This document shows positions 1 through 8,817 of a DNA stretch of 64,000 nt, piece by piece (position 1 is the first letter of the stretch; each line of letters begins with the position of its first letter). A program made the position numbers and the translations under genes. The DNA is taken from the NCBI RefSeq assembly GCF_016735595.1, contig NZ_JAERRB010000002.1:694996-758995 (forward strand). Reading direction: 5' to 3'. The notes under the pieces were generated by a model. The model did not search any database and was not told where the DNA came from. It saw only the letters and a program-made list of their open reading frames with translations. The DNA is from Chryseolinea lacunae. Lineage in GTDB: Bacteria; Bacteroidota; Bacteroidia; Cytophagales; Cyclobacteriaceae.

Positions 1-2
1 TG

Positions 3-593
3 CGCGAAAAAAATGTGACGGCCGAACTGATGAAGTTCGACGTGTCTAACAAAACCGAAGTCGACAGCGTGTTGGGTGGCTGGATTGAAGCCAACAAAGA
101 GAAAGTGGTGGAAGTGCTGGTGAACAACGCCGGCGTCCGCGAAGACGCCCTCATGATCTGGATGACCGACGAGCAATGGAAAAATGTCCTGGGCTCAAGC
201 CTCGACGCGTTCTACTATGTGACGCGCCAGGTGGTGAGCGGCATGTTGGCCAACCGTTATGGCCGCATTGTGAGCGTGGTGTCGCTGTCGGGTCTGAAAG
301 GCATGCCCGGTCAAACAAACTACTCGGCCGCCAAAGCCGGGGTGATCGGCGCCACCAAAGCGCTGGCCCAGGAAGTGGCGCGTCGCGGGGTGACCGTGAA
401 TGCCGTGGCTCCCGGATTTATCAAAACCGACATGACACAGGATCTGAACGAGGCCGAGCTGAAAGCGCTGGTGCCCATGAAACGCTTTGGCGAACCCGAA
501 GAGGTGGCCGATGCCGTGGTGTTCCTGGCGTCCGCCCGGGCGTCCTACATCACGGGCAACGTGATCTCCATCAACGGAGGACTATATTCCTGA
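3..593 (+). CDS. 3-oxoacyl-ACP reductase, FabG-like SDR (5' truncated)
   Basis: Short-chain dehydrogenase/reductase that would reduce the 3-keto group of the growing polyene on its ACP. The frame is open to the left edge, so the N-terminal Rossmann glycine motif lies outside the window; the GTG at 15 is internal, not a start. Visible are the NNAG motif, a catalytic Ser region, Tyr and Lys of the Y-x3-K pair (codons at 321 and 333), and the VNAVAPGFIKTDM stretch typical of FabG, ending in a normal FabG C-terminus (SINGGLYS). It lies just upstream of ketosynthase and ACP genes and probably serves as the dedicated ketoreductase (ApeQ-like) of the pigment pathway. Reductase family is certain; pathway role is inferred from context. 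Confidence 0.93.
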   Translation, partial: REKNVTAELMKFDVSNKTEVDSVLGGWIEANKEKVVEVLVNNAGVREDALMIWMTDEQWKNVLGSSLDAFYYVTRQVVSGMLANRYGRIVSVVSLSGLKGMPGQTNYSAAKAGVIGATKALAQEVARRGVTVNAVAPGFIKTDMTQDLNEAELKALVPMKRFGEPEEVADAVVFLASARASYITGNVISINGGLYS

Positions 594-674
594 TCCGGAT
601 TTCCGAATTCCGGGGCCGAAAACGAAAGGTTTCACTTTGCGCGGGCCCGTTAGGATAATCACAAATTTAAACTA

Positions 675-682
675 TATTTTTG
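675..682 (+). promoter_or_regulatory. Bacteroidota -7 promoter element upstream of the pigment operon
   Basis: TATTTTTG fits the Bacteroidota -7 consensus TAnnTTTG and lies about 80 bases before the first ketosynthase start, in the only sizeable gap (594-760) among the first genes. No good -33 TTTG is seen at the usual distance, so this is a partial match. It could let 761-23599 be transcribed independently of fabG. Confidence 0.45.
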
Positions 683-760
683 CGGTTTAGTGAAAGGTAT
701 GCATGCCGATAAACAAGGCGGCGGCGTCACTGTTAACATTTACAAGCATTTGATTTCTGA

Positions 761-1984
761 ATGAACAGAGTTGTTATAACTGGTTTGGGGGTCTACTCGT
801 GCATCGGCAAAAACCGCGATGAGGTGCTAAAGTCGCTTCATGCGGGCAAATCCGGAATCATTGTCGACCCGAAGCGCACCGAGATGGGCTATCGCTCCAG
901 CCTCACGGGATTTGTGGAAAGACCCGTGCTGAAGGGCGTGTTGGATCGTCGTGCGCGCGTGATGCTGCCCGAACAGGGCGAGTATGCCTATATGGCCACC
1001 GTGGAAGCGATGCAACAGGCCGGTCTCGACCAGGACTATATCGACAAACACGAGCTGGGCATTATCTACGGCAACGACACTTCGGCCGCGCCGGTGATCG
1101 AAGCCATCGACATCATACGCGAAAAGAAAGACACCATGCTGGTGGGTTCGGGCAACGTGTTTCAGGTGCTCAACTCCACCGTGAACATGAACCTCGCCAC
1201 CATCTTCCGGCTGAAGGGCATAAACTTTACCGTGAGCGCGGCTTGTGCCAGCGGCTCACACGCCATCGGATTGGGCGCCATGTTTATCCGGAACGGCATG
1301 CAGGACTGCATTGTGTGTGGTGGCGCACAAGAAATGAACGTGTTCTCGATGGGCAACTTCGACGCCCTCGGTGCATTCTCTATCCGTCACGACAACCCCG
1401 CGGGAGCGTCGCGACCGTTCGACAAAAACCGCGATGGCCTGGTGCCCAGCGGGGGAGCGGCCACGGTGATTCTGGAGAGCCTGGAGTCGGCACAGCGCCG
1501 CGGTGCAAAAATATTGGGCGAGGTGATTGGCTACGGCTTCTCGTCGAACGGCGAACACATTTCGAACCCCACCGTGCAGGGCCCCGCGCGCTCGTTGCGC
1601 ATGGCCATGAAAAGCTCGGGGCTCAATTCGGCCGATATCGACTACGTGAACGCCCACGCCACTTCCACACCGGCCGGCGACGCCAGCGAAGCCCGCGCCA
1701 TATTCGATGTTTTTGGCGAAAATCATACACCGGTCAGCTCAACCAAATCGATGACCGGACACGAGTGCTGGATGGCTGGAGCCAGTGAAATCGTGTATTC
1801 CATGCTCATGATGGAGCATTCTTTCATTGCACCTAACATCAACTTTGAAACACCCGACGAGGATTCGGCCCGTTTGAATATCATCGCGAAGACAATGAAT
1901 AAAAATATTGATGTATTTTTGTCAAATTCCTTCGGATTTGGAGGAACAAACTCGAGTTTGATTGTTAAAAAGTGGAGCAACTAG
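761..1984 (+). CDS. Beta-ketoacyl-ACP synthase (KS1, FabF-type)
   Basis: Condensing enzyme that extends an ACP-bound aryl/polyene chain with malonyl-ACP. At 407 residues it has full FabF length and a complete catalytic set: Cys162 in a SAACASG context, His299 (NAHATST) and His334 (MTGHE) after a conserved Lys329. The ATG at 761 gives a normal KS N-terminus (VVITGLGVYSCIG). The stop is followed two bases later by an ACP gene, so the KS and ACP are probably translated together. One of three triad-bearing KS genes in the cluster; which corresponds to ApeO or ApeR of the E. coli aryl-polyene system cannot be settled by eye. Confidence 0.95.
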   Translation: MNRVVITGLGVYSCIGKNRDEVLKSLHAGKSGIIVDPKRTEMGYRSSLTGFVERPVLKGVLDRRARVMLPEQGEYAYMATVEAMQQAGLDQDYIDKHELGIIYGNDTSAAPVIEAIDIIREKKDTMLVGSGNVFQVLNSTVNMNLATIFRLKGINFTVSAACASGSHAIGLGAMFIRNGMQDCIVCGGAQEMNVFSMGNFDALGAFSIRHDNPAGASRPFDKNRDGLVPSGGAATVILESLESAQRRGAKILGEVIGYGFSSNGEHISNPTVQGPARSLRMAMKSSGLNSADIDYVNAHATSTPAGDASEARAIFDVFGENHTPVSSTKSMTGHECWMAGASEIVYSMLMMEHSFIAPNINFETPDEDSARLNIIAKTMNKNIDVFLSNSFGFGGTNSSLIVKKWSN

Positions 1985-1986
1985 TG

Positions 1987-2244
1987 ATGGAAACAAAAGT
2001 TATAGTTGAAAAGATCAACGGTTTTCTGGTAGACGAATTCGAAGTAGACCCCGGGAAGATCACGGCCGCCGCGAACCTCCGGGAAACGCTTGAACTCGAT
2101 AGCCTCGATTATATTGATCTTGTGGTGGTGATTGAAAGCAACTTTGGCTTCAAGGTGAAGCCCGAGGATTTCACAAACATCGACACCTTCCAAAGCTTCT
2201 ACGATTACGTGGAGCACCGCCTGTCTGAGAAAGTAGCGTCCTAA
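1987..2244 (+). CDS. Acyl carrier protein (ACP1)
   Basis: Small acidic carrier protein (85 residues) holding polyene intermediates on a phosphopantetheine arm. Ser39 in the LELDSLDYIDL motif is the expected attachment site. The frame is also open from a GTG at 1972 inside the KS gene, but the ATG at 1987 gives a typical ACP N-terminus and has a GGAG-like sequence about 10 bases upstream, so I prefer it. Two bases separate it from KS1 and four from the next acyltransferase gene. Modification is likely done by the AcpS encoded at 21933. Confidence 0.93.
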   Translation: METKVIVEKINGFLVDEFEVDPGKITAAANLRETLELDSLDYIDLVVVIESNFGFKVKPEDFTNIDTFQSFYDYVEHRLSEKVAS

Positions 2245-2248
2245 GCCT

Positions 2249-3133
2249 ATGCCGCGCTGGCAAGGCAGATCCAAGGGCAATCCGCTGGGGTACCGCATTT
2301 TTGTTTTTATCATCAAAACGCTTGGCGTGCTGCCGGCCTACTTTGTGCTGCGTTTTGTGGCCTTCTACTACTTCCTTTTTTCGTGGAGTTCGTCGCGTCA
2401 CATTCTCCACTACTTCCGTCGCCGTCATGGCTATAGCACCTTCAAATCGTGGGTGCACCTCTATCGAAACTATTATGTGTTCGGGCAGACCCTGCTCGAC
2501 AAAGTGGTGGTGATGGCCGGCATCGGCAATCGCTTTACCTACGACTTTGACGGCGAACAGAACCTGCGCGACATGGTGAAGGGCGGCAAGGGTGGCATTC
2601 TCATCAGCGCCCACGTGGGCAACTGGGAAGCCGCGGGCCATCTGTTGCGCCGCCTGGAAACACGCGTAAACGTGGTGATGTATGACGGCGAACACCAGCG
2701 CATCAAAGACTATCTGGAGAGTGTGACGGGTGGCCGCAACCTGCGCATCATCGTCATCAAAGAAGACATGTCGCACGTGTATGCCATGGGCGAGGCGCTG
2801 CAAAACAACGAGCTGATCTGCCTGCACGCCGACCGGTTTCTGGAGGGCAACAAAACCGCGCGCATGCCCTTGCTGGGAGAAGATGCGCCGTTTCCCGTGG
2901 GGCCGTTCCTGTTGTCGGCGAGTTTCCGCGTGCCGGTGTCGATCGTGTTTGCCTTCAAGGAAACGGCCACGCACTATCACTTCTACGGCAGCTCACCGTT
3001 CACCCGGGGCGACGACGAAACCAAGGCCGAATTCATGCAGCGACTGCTGTCGGCGTTCGTGGAACAGCTGGAACAAAAAGTGAAGGCCTACCCCGATCAG
3101 TGGTTTAATTATTTTAACTTTTGGGGAAAATAA
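2249..3133 (+). CDS. Lysophospholipid acyltransferase, HtrB/LpxL-like
   Basis: Membrane-associated acyltransferase of the lipid A biosynthesis (HtrB/LpxL) type, 294 residues. An N-terminal hydrophobic segment (about residues 10-45) precedes the catalytic motif HVGNWE (His122-Glu127), and the C-terminus YPDQWFNYFNFW is typical of the family. Inside a flexirubin/APE operon it probably moves an acyl or aryl-polyenoyl group from ACP to a lipid or alkyl-resorcinol acceptor rather than acylating lipid A. Aryl-polyene clusters regularly carry such an acyltransferase. Family assignment is firm; substrate is inferred. Confidence 0.87.
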   Translation: MPRWQGRSKGNPLGYRIFVFIIKTLGVLPAYFVLRFVAFYYFLFSWSSSRHILHYFRRRHGYSTFKSWVHLYRNYYVFGQTLLDKVVVMAGIGNRFTYDFDGEQNLRDMVKGGKGGILISAHVGNWEAAGHLLRRLETRVNVVMYDGEHQRIKDYLESVTGGRNLRIIVIKEDMSHVYAMGEALQNNELICLHADRFLEGNKTARMPLLGEDAPFPVGPFLLSASFRVPVSIVFAFKETATHYHFYGSSPFTRGDDETKAEFMQRLLSAFVEQLEQKVKAYPDQWFNYFNFWGK

Positions 3134-3151
3134 TCAATTTTTGCGCTGCCA

Positions 3152-3577
3152 ATGTTAGCAAACCAAGACGAAATCATTCAATACATCCCCCAGCGCACAC
3201 CCATCGTGATGGTGCACAACCTGGTGGAAGCAAGCGACGACCACGCCGTGACCCAACTGGCCATCGATCCCGCGAATATCTTTGTGAAAGACGGCCAGTT
3301 TATGGAACCCGGACTTGTTGAAAACATTGCCCAGACGGCCGCCGTGCACGTGGGCTATCAGTGCTCCAAGAAAAACATACCCATTCCCATCGGCTACATT
3401 GCCGCGGTGAAAAGTTTGAAGATCGATGTGCTGCCCAAACACAACACCACCATCACCACGTCGGTGGAAATTGTGAACAAGGTGCTCGACATCACGGTGG
3501 TGCAGGGCAAAGTGGAGCAGGAGGGGAAAGTGCTTGCCTCGTGCGAGATGCGCATCTTCGCTAAACTGCAATCCTGA
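3152..3577 (+). CDS. Hotdog-fold 3-hydroxyacyl-ACP dehydratase subunit (ApeP-like)
   Basis: 141-residue hotdog protein related to FabZ/ApeP dehydratases that form the trans double bonds of the polyene. The FabZ catalytic histidine (GHFPG motif) is replaced: the sequence reads DGQFMEPGLVENIAQ, with Gln49 at the His position and the catalytic-type Glu57 kept eight residues later. The same short spacing occurs, as far as I recall, in the E. coli ApeP family, which also lacks this His. The other dehydratase-like gene of the cluster (13329) shows the opposite pattern, so the two may build one active site together. Start ATG 3152 is 19 bases after the acyltransferase stop. Confidence 0.82.
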   Translation: MLANQDEIIQYIPQRTPIVMVHNLVEASDDHAVTQLAIDPANIFVKDGQFMEPGLVENIAQTAAVHVGYQCSKKNIPIPIGYIAAVKSLKIDVLPKHNTTITTSVEIVNKVLDITVVQGKVEQEGKVLASCEMRIFAKLQS

Positions 3578-3586
3578 TTTTTGAAT

Positions 3587-4231
3587 ATGAACCTGAAAAG
3601 AATATTTCTGCTCATCACACTGCTGGCCACGCTGCCGGCGCTGGCACAGACCAAAAGCGATGTGTTTCGTCCGGAAGTGACGGTGACCTGGCTGGGTCTG
3701 GATTTTTCGAATGCAAAATTTATTGGCGACCGCGAGAAATTCGGATCCGAATCGGACGTGCATCACCTGATGGATTCGTGGAACGATTTGATCCTGAAAG
3801 AATCCGACAAGTTCGACATCGCCAAAGTGATTGACCGCAAGAAAGTAGAGAACTCGATCGAAGCCGTGAAGGGACGCAACTCCGAACTGGAAGCGCTCAG
3901 TATGTTTTCGGACCAGGAGAAAGACTACCTGCGCCTGAAGGTGAGCGACATCGAAGAGATCATTGCCGGCTACGACTTTCACGGACTGACGGGCATCGGC
4001 CTCATGTTTAACGTGGAGAGCTTTAGCAAAACAAACTCCGAAGGTTCGATCTATGCCACCTTCATCAACCTTGATTCGAAAGAAGTGCTGTTCACCGAAC
4101 GGCTCACGGCCCCTCCGGGCGGCGCCGGTCTGCGCAACTATTGGGCAGGCTGTGTGCTGAAAGTGATCGAGAAGATCGGCAACAAAAAATATGGATTTGA
4201 AGCGTGGCGAAAGAAATACTATCGCCCTTAG
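3587..4231 (+). CDS. Secreted protein of unknown function in the pigment operon
   Basis: I do not recognise the family. The ATG at 3587 is preferred to an upstream TTG (3581) because it gives a clean signal peptide (MNLKRIFLLITLLATLPALAQ, cleavage after the AlaGln region near residue 20). The mature part (about 195 residues) is mixed alpha/beta with no obvious catalytic motif. Length and layout resemble the secreted protein encoded at 24654-25241, and the two may be distant relatives, but similarity is weak. It lies between the dehydratase and thioesterase genes, so a periplasmic role in pigment handling is possible. Confidence 0.75.
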   Translation: MNLKRIFLLITLLATLPALAQTKSDVFRPEVTVTWLGLDFSNAKFIGDREKFGSESDVHHLMDSWNDLILKESDKFDIAKVIDRKKVENSIEAVKGRNSELEALSMFSDQEKDYLRLKVSDIEEIIAGYDFHGLTGIGLMFNVESFSKTNSEGSIYATFINLDSKEVLFTERLTAPPGGAGLRNYWAGCVLKVIEKIGNKKYGFEAWRKKYYRP

Positions 4232-4309
4232 AGACACGGCCTGTGAGGAAGCGCGTGACACCGAACGTCGCCAACAAATCCGGAACAAACCAAACGATTT
4301 ACAGAATAC

Positions 4310-4723
4310 GTGCTGACACACCAAACCGAAATACTCGTACGCTTCAATGAAGCCGATCCCCTGGGCATAGTCTGGCATGGACACTACCTGCGCTACTTTG
4401 AAGACGGCCGCGAAGCCTTTGGCAAAGTGCACGGCATATCCTACCTCGACTTCTACAAACAAGGCCTGGCCGTTCCGGTGGTGTCTGTGAACTGCGACTA
4501 CAAAAAGCCGTTGCGCTATGGCGACTCGGTGATTGTGGAAACCATCTACATGCCCACACGCGCCGCCAAGCTGCACTTCGACTACCGCATCTACGACGCG
4601 GAAACCAGAAGCCTGGTGGCCACCGGCTCGTCAACACAAGTGTTTGTGGATGCCAAGAGCTTTGAACTACAATTTACCATACCGGCTTTCTTCGAAGCCT
4701 GGAAATCAAAACAGATCGGATGA
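4310..4723 (+). CDS. Acyl-ACP/CoA thioesterase, 4HBT hotdog family
   Basis: 137-residue YbgC/4-hydroxybenzoyl-CoA-thioesterase-type hotdog protein. The family motif is seen as EADPLGIVWHGHYLRYFED, with the catalytic-type Asp16 and the following Val-Trp-His. It probably releases or edits ACP-bound intermediates (ApeK-like). No ATG is available near the 5' end; GTG at 4310 gives the normal N-terminus, after a 78-base gap in which I see no signal. The stop overlaps the ATG of the next KS gene (ATGA), indicating translational coupling. Confidence 0.88.
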   Translation: MLTHQTEILVRFNEADPLGIVWHGHYLRYFEDGREAFGKVHGISYLDFYKQGLAVPVVSVNCDYKKPLRYGDSVIVETIYMPTRAAKLHFDYRIYDAETRSLVATGSSTQVFVDAKSFELQFTIPAFFEAWKSKQIG

Positions 4724-5835
4724 AGCGGGTGTGGATGGTTGCAGACTGCATCGTGTCGCCATTGGGCTGGACCACCGCGGAGAACTATAAAAACCTTCGC
4801 GCCGGTCGCACGGGCATCCGTCAGATCAACGACGCGTCGTTTAGCAAAGATCCTTTCTATGGTGCCCTGATCGAGGGCGTGTCGTCTACCGAGGAGGTGA
4901 GTCGCTTTGAATATTTATGTCAGCGTGCATTGCAATCGCTGATGCAGACGGTGGCCCTTCCCCCGACGCGCACGGTTTTTATTTTATCCACCACCAAAGG
5001 CAACATCTCTTTTCTGGAAGAAGGTCGCGCCGATCATCCACGCATACACCTGCACGCCGTAGCCAAAATGCTGGCTGCGCAAATTGGCCTCACCAACTAT
5101 CGCGTGGTGTCTAACGCCTGTATCTCGGGTGTGATGGCCGCCATTGTGGCGAAGCGGTTGTTGCTGGCGGGACAGTATGATCATGCCGTGGTGCTGGGTG
5201 CCGATGCCGTGAGCCGCTTTGTGGTGTCGGGCTTTCAAAGCCTGCAGGCCCTCACGCCCGAAGTATGTCGCCCGTTCGATGCGGCCCGCAAAGGCATCAA
5301 CCTCGGCGAAAGCGCCGCGGCCATGGTGCTGACGGTGAACCCCGATGCGTTGGGTGCGAAACCGGTCATCAGCATAGAAGGTGGAGGTTTGAGCAACGAT
5401 GCCAACCATATCTCCGGACCTTCGCGCACCGGCGAAGAACTGGGCTACGCCATTCGCCAGGCACTGGAAGAATCGAACCTTACCGAAAACGATATTGATT
5501 TTATTTCCGCCCACGGCACAGCCACACTCTACAACGACGAGATGGAAGCGAAGGCCTTTAACCGCACCGGGCTGGAGAACACACCGCTGAACAGTTTGAA
5601 AGGATATTTCGGACACACCCTTGGCGCCGCCGGCGTGGTGGAGATGATTATGAGCGCCGAAAGCCTGAAGCACGACGAACTGCTGCCCACCCGTGGATTT
5701 GAAACTCCGGGCACGTCGCAAGCTGTGAACGTGATTCAAACCCTGGAACAACGCCCGCTGAAGACCTGCCTCAAAACAGCGTCGGGTTTTGGCGGATGCA
5801 ATGCTGCGATTATTTTACAGGAACATAATTTTTGA
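4720..5835 (+). CDS. Beta-ketoacyl-ACP synthase (KS2)
   Basis: Second condensing enzyme with an intact triad: Cys134 (SNACISG), His265 (SAHGTAT) and His299 (GYFGHTLGAAG). It is shorter than FabF (371 residues), mainly in the N-terminal half, as is common for KS proteins of flexirubin/APE clusters. Start ATG overlaps the thioesterase stop. A distinct KS such as this may do the first condensation onto the aryl starter or a particular elongation step; that is inference. Confidence 0.93.
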   Translation: MKRVWMVADCIVSPLGWTTAENYKNLRAGRTGIRQINDASFSKDPFYGALIEGVSSTEEVSRFEYLCQRALQSLMQTVALPPTRTVFILSTTKGNISFLEEGRADHPRIHLHAVAKMLAAQIGLTNYRVVSNACISGVMAAIVAKRLLLAGQYDHAVVLGADAVSRFVVSGFQSLQALTPEVCRPFDAARKGINLGESAAAMVLTVNPDALGAKPVISIEGGGLSNDANHISGPSRTGEELGYAIRQALEESNLTENDIDFISAHGTATLYNDEMEAKAFNRTGLENTPLNSLKGYFGHTLGAAGVVEMIMSAESLKHDELLPTRGFETPGTSQAVNVIQTLEQRPLKTCLKTASGFGGCNAAIILQEHNF

Positions 5836-5838
5836 TAC

Positions 5839-6909
5839 ATGGATTTTTACGACAAAGAACGACTCACGGCACTACAGGCCAAGGAAGAAGCGCAATGGAT
5901 CACTTTCGCGCCGTTTGTGTTTCAGGCTACGCGCGTGCTTCGCAACAGCGGCATCCTCACCACGGTGGAAGCCCATCGCCAGGGCATCACGCTGCAGGAG
6001 CTTACTGAAAAAATAGACCTGCCGGCCTACGGTGTTCGCGTGTTGGTGGAAGCCGGTCTGGGCATTGGCTTGCTGGTGTTGTCGGAAGGAAAATACAAGA
6101 TCACCAAAACAACCTACTTCATTCTGCACGACGAGCTCACCAAGGTGAACATGGACTTCACCCACGACGTGTGCTACAACGGCATGTACTTCCTGGAAGA
6201 AAGCATCAAGAACCAAAAGCCCGAAGGCTTGAAAGTGTTTGGCCAATGGCCCACCATCTATGAAGCGTTGTCGACCAACCTTCCCGACAAGGCCAAGAAG
6301 AGCTGGTTCGCGTTCGACCATTTCTATTCCGACTATGCATACCCCGAAGTGTTGCCCCATGTGTATGCCTTCAAACCCAAGCGTATGCTGGAGATTGGTG
6401 GCAACACTGGCAAATGGTCTATGGCGAGCTTTGCCTTTGATCCGGATGTGAACATCACCATCATGGATTTGCCGGGCTATGTGGAAGGTGCCAAAGGCAA
6501 ACTGGAAGAGCTGGGCTATGGCCATCGCATTTCGTTTCACCCCGGCAACGTGCTGGACGAAACACAAAAGTTTCCCCAGGGCTTCGACGCCGTGTGGATG
6601 AGCCAGTTCCTCGACTGCTTCTCGGACGACGAAATTGTGTCGATCCTCACCCGTGCCAAACAAGCGCTGAACCCCGACGGACACATCTTCATTCTCGAAA
6701 CCTTCTGGGACCGTCAACGCTTCGAAGCGTCGGCATTTTCGTTGCAGCAAACCTCGCTCTACTTCACGGTGATGGCCAACGGCAACAGCCAGATGTATGA
6801 CTCGAAAGTGTTTCTCGAATGCGTGAAGCGCGCAGGCCTGGACGTGGTGGAAGACAAAGACTACATTGGCGTGAGCCACACCCTGCTGGTGTGCAAGCCG
6901 GTGAAATAA
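5839..6909 (+). CDS. SAM-dependent methyltransferase, O-methyltransferase family 2 type
   Basis: 356 residues: an N-terminal winged-helix dimerisation region (about 1-110) followed by a class I SAM fold, with motif I MLEIGGNTGKW (Gly187-Gly191), an acidic motif II (TIMDLPG) and a post-motif SQFLDCFSDDE. The architecture is that of plant/bacterial O-methyltransferases acting on aromatic substrates. In a pigment cluster it is the natural candidate for methylating the aryl head group; E. coli and Flavobacterium aryl polyenes carry ring methyl groups. Whether it acts on carbon or oxygen cannot be read from sequence. Starts three bases after KS2. Confidence 0.88.
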   Translation: MDFYDKERLTALQAKEEAQWITFAPFVFQATRVLRNSGILTTVEAHRQGITLQELTEKIDLPAYGVRVLVEAGLGIGLLVLSEGKYKITKTTYFILHDELTKVNMDFTHDVCYNGMYFLEESIKNQKPEGLKVFGQWPTIYEALSTNLPDKAKKSWFAFDHFYSDYAYPEVLPHVYAFKPKRMLEIGGNTGKWSMASFAFDPDVNITIMDLPGYVEGAKGKLEELGYGHRISFHPGNVLDETQKFPQGFDAVWMSQFLDCFSDDEIVSILTRAKQALNPDGHIFILETFWDRQRFEASAFSLQQTSLYFTVMANGNSQMYDSKVFLECVKRAGLDVVEDKDYIGVSHTLLVCKPVK

Positions 6910-6934
6910 CAAAACGCATATCCCGATCAAATAC

Positions 6935-8179
6935 ATGAGCAAACAAATAGATGTACTGGTAATCGGCGCGGGCCCCGCAGGGTCTGTGTCGGCCGCAATG
7001 GTTCACAAGGCAGGTTTGTCTGTGCGCGTGGTGGAACGCGAAAAGTTTCCGCGCTTCGTAATCGGCGAAAGCCTGTTGCCGCGCTGCATGGAAGTGCTGG
7101 AGGATGCCGAATTTCTGGACGCCGTGAAAGCAAAAAACTTTCAGCAAAAGTTCGGCGCCAAGTTCATGAAGGAAGACAAGGTGTCTGACTTTAATTTCTC
7201 CGACCAGTTTTCGAAAGGGTGGACGTGGACGTGGCAGGTGCAGCGCGCCGAGTTCGACCTCACGCTCATCACCGACGTGCAACGCCGCGGTGTGCCCGTA
7301 GATTTTGAAACCACCGTGACCGCCATCGCCTTCAACGAAGACGAAAGCTCGGTGACCACCGTGGAGCACAAAGACGGCACAACCGAAACGATAGAAGCCC
7401 GCTTCATCATCGACGCCAGCGGCTATGGCCGGGTGATCCCGCGCCTGTTCAACCTGGACAAACCATCCAACCTGGACCCGCGCAAAGCGGTGTTTGCCCA
7501 CGTGCAGGATGTGCACCGGAACAACCACGACGAACCCAATCGCATCATCGCCGTGATGTATGCACCCGGCGTGTGGTCGTGGATCATCCCGTTCTCTACC
7601 GGCGTCACCTCGCTGGGGTTTGTGGGAAGCTTCGACTACTTTAATGCCATGGGTGGCGATCAGGCCTCGCAGTTCAGAACATTCATCGACGGCAATGCCT
7701 ATCTGAAACAACGCTTCGGCGATGTGGAGTGGGTGTTTGAGCCGCGCAAGCTGGAAGCCTGGTCGGCGACCACCGACAAATTCTACGGCAAAGGTTTTGT
7801 GCTCACGGGCAACGTAACCGAATTTCTCGATCCCATCTTCTCGTCGGGTGTGATGTTTGCCACCGTGTCGAGCCACATCGCCAGCAAAATGGTGATCCGG
7901 AAACTGAAGGGCGAAAACGTGGACTGGGACAACGACTACACAAACTTCATCCGCCAGGGCGTAGACACGTTCCGCACCTATGTGATGGCGTGGTATGACG
8001 GCACCCTCGAAAAAATATTCTTCTCGAAAAATCCCGATCCCGAAATCAAACGTCAGATCTGCTCGGTGTTGGCCGGCTACGTATGGGATCAGGACAATGC
8101 CTATGTAAAAGATCACGCACAGTCGCTGAAACGATTGGTGAAACTCATCGACATCCAGGAACGCCTCGACGCGCTTTAA
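6935..8179 (+). CDS. Flavin-dependent halogenase-like oxidoreductase
   Basis: 414-residue FAD enzyme with the dinucleotide-binding motif GAGPAG (residues 11-16), followed by EREKFPRFVIGESLLP, which resembles the FAD region of phenol/pyrrole halogenases. The halogenase signature WxWxIP is present as WSWIIP (214-219), a motif that separates halogenases from monooxygenases. Flexirubins are known to carry ring chlorine in some species, so chlorination of the aryl head group is the likely role; NADH:flavin reductase would be supplied in trans. The stop overlaps the next start (TAATG). Confidence 0.85.
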   Translation: MSKQIDVLVIGAGPAGSVSAAMVHKAGLSVRVVEREKFPRFVIGESLLPRCMEVLEDAEFLDAVKAKNFQQKFGAKFMKEDKVSDFNFSDQFSKGWTWTWQVQRAEFDLTLITDVQRRGVPVDFETTVTAIAFNEDESSVTTVEHKDGTTETIEARFIIDASGYGRVIPRLFNLDKPSNLDPRKAVFAHVQDVHRNNHDEPNRIIAVMYAPGVWSWIIPFSTGVTSLGFVGSFDYFNAMGGDQASQFRTFIDGNAYLKQRFGDVEWVFEPRKLEAWSATTDKFYGKGFVLTGNVTEFLDPIFSSGVMFATVSSHIASKMVIRKLKGENVDWDNDYTNFIRQGVDTFRTYVMAWYDGTLEKIFFSKNPDPEIKRQICSVLAGYVWDQDNAYVKDHAQSLKRLVKLIDIQERLDAL

Positions 8180-8817
8180 TGGCACTGGGCATTACACGAT
8201 ATAGCCGCATCAAAGACCGCACCCTGGTGCGGCAGGGCGAGGTGGTGCACACCGGCGCCGACGGAAGCTTTGACGACTTTCTGGACAACGCCCTGAAAGC
8301 GCTGAACATTGCCTATCCGAAATTCTACAAGATGGACCGCGCTGCCAAGCTGGGCTTTCTGGGAACCGAAATGCTGGTGAACAACACGGCCGTGCTGTCG
8401 GGCTATGAACCGGCCCGGGTAGCCCTGGTGGTGGCCAATGCCCACGCCAGCCTCGACACCGACATCCGCTATTTTGAGACGACCAAAACAATGGCCAGTC
8501 CTGCCTTGTTTGTGTATACGCTACCCAACATCGTGATCGGTGAAATCTGCATCCGGCACGGCATCAAGGGCGAGAACGCATGTTTTGTGCTGCCCGCCTT
8601 CGACGCACAACAGTTGCACGACTACGTGACGATGGTGATGGCAACCGAAAAGACACAGGCTTGTGTGGCAGGATGGGTGGATGTGCTGGGCGACCAACAC
8701 GATGTTTTCTTATATTTGGTGGAAAAAAAACAACAGCACATAAACGCGCTGGAACATACCGCAGAACAACTTCAAAAACTTTACGAGCACTATGGAACAG
8801 TTGATGGCCGATCTTAA
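8179..8817 (+). CDS. Ketosynthase-like protein, half-length, no catalytic cysteine
   Basis: 212 residues resembling the N-terminal half of beta-ketoacyl synthases: a region SPALFVYTLPN followed by IGEICIRHGIKG matches the segment preceding the active site, but the cysteine nucleophile and both histidines of the second half are absent. The frame is open further upstream, but ATG 8179 overlaps the halogenase stop and gives a sensible N-terminus. Small KS-like partners are known in aryl-polyene clusters, so this may be a structural or chain-length-type partner of one of the true KS proteins. It overlaps the next ACP gene by 26 bases. Confidence 0.75.
   Translation: MALGITRYSRIKDRTLVRQGEVVHTGADGSFDDFLDNALKALNIAYPKFYKMDRAAKLGFLGTEMLVNNTAVLSGYEPARVALVVANAHASLDTDIRYFETTKTMASPALFVYTLPNIVIGEICIRHGIKGENACFVLPAFDAQQLHDYVTMVMATEKTQACVAGWVDVLGDQHDVFLYLVEKKQQHINALEHTAEQLQKLYEHYGTVDGRS

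Noticed and set aside
3152-3577. Dehydratase gene as a decayed pseudogene because of the missing His
   Set aside because: The frame is intact, the Glu and overall hotdog motifs are kept, and the complementary partner at 13329 explains the change better.
3155-4576. Long minus-strand open frame (473 residues)
   Set aside because: Antisense to three well-supported plus-strand genes; His/Phe/Val-rich composition typical of shadow frames opposite GC-biased coding DNA; no motif.
8083-8178. Upstream start for the half-length KS-like gene
   Set aside because: Would overlap the halogenase C-terminus by 97 bases; ATG 8179 in the TAATG overlap is normal for this operon.
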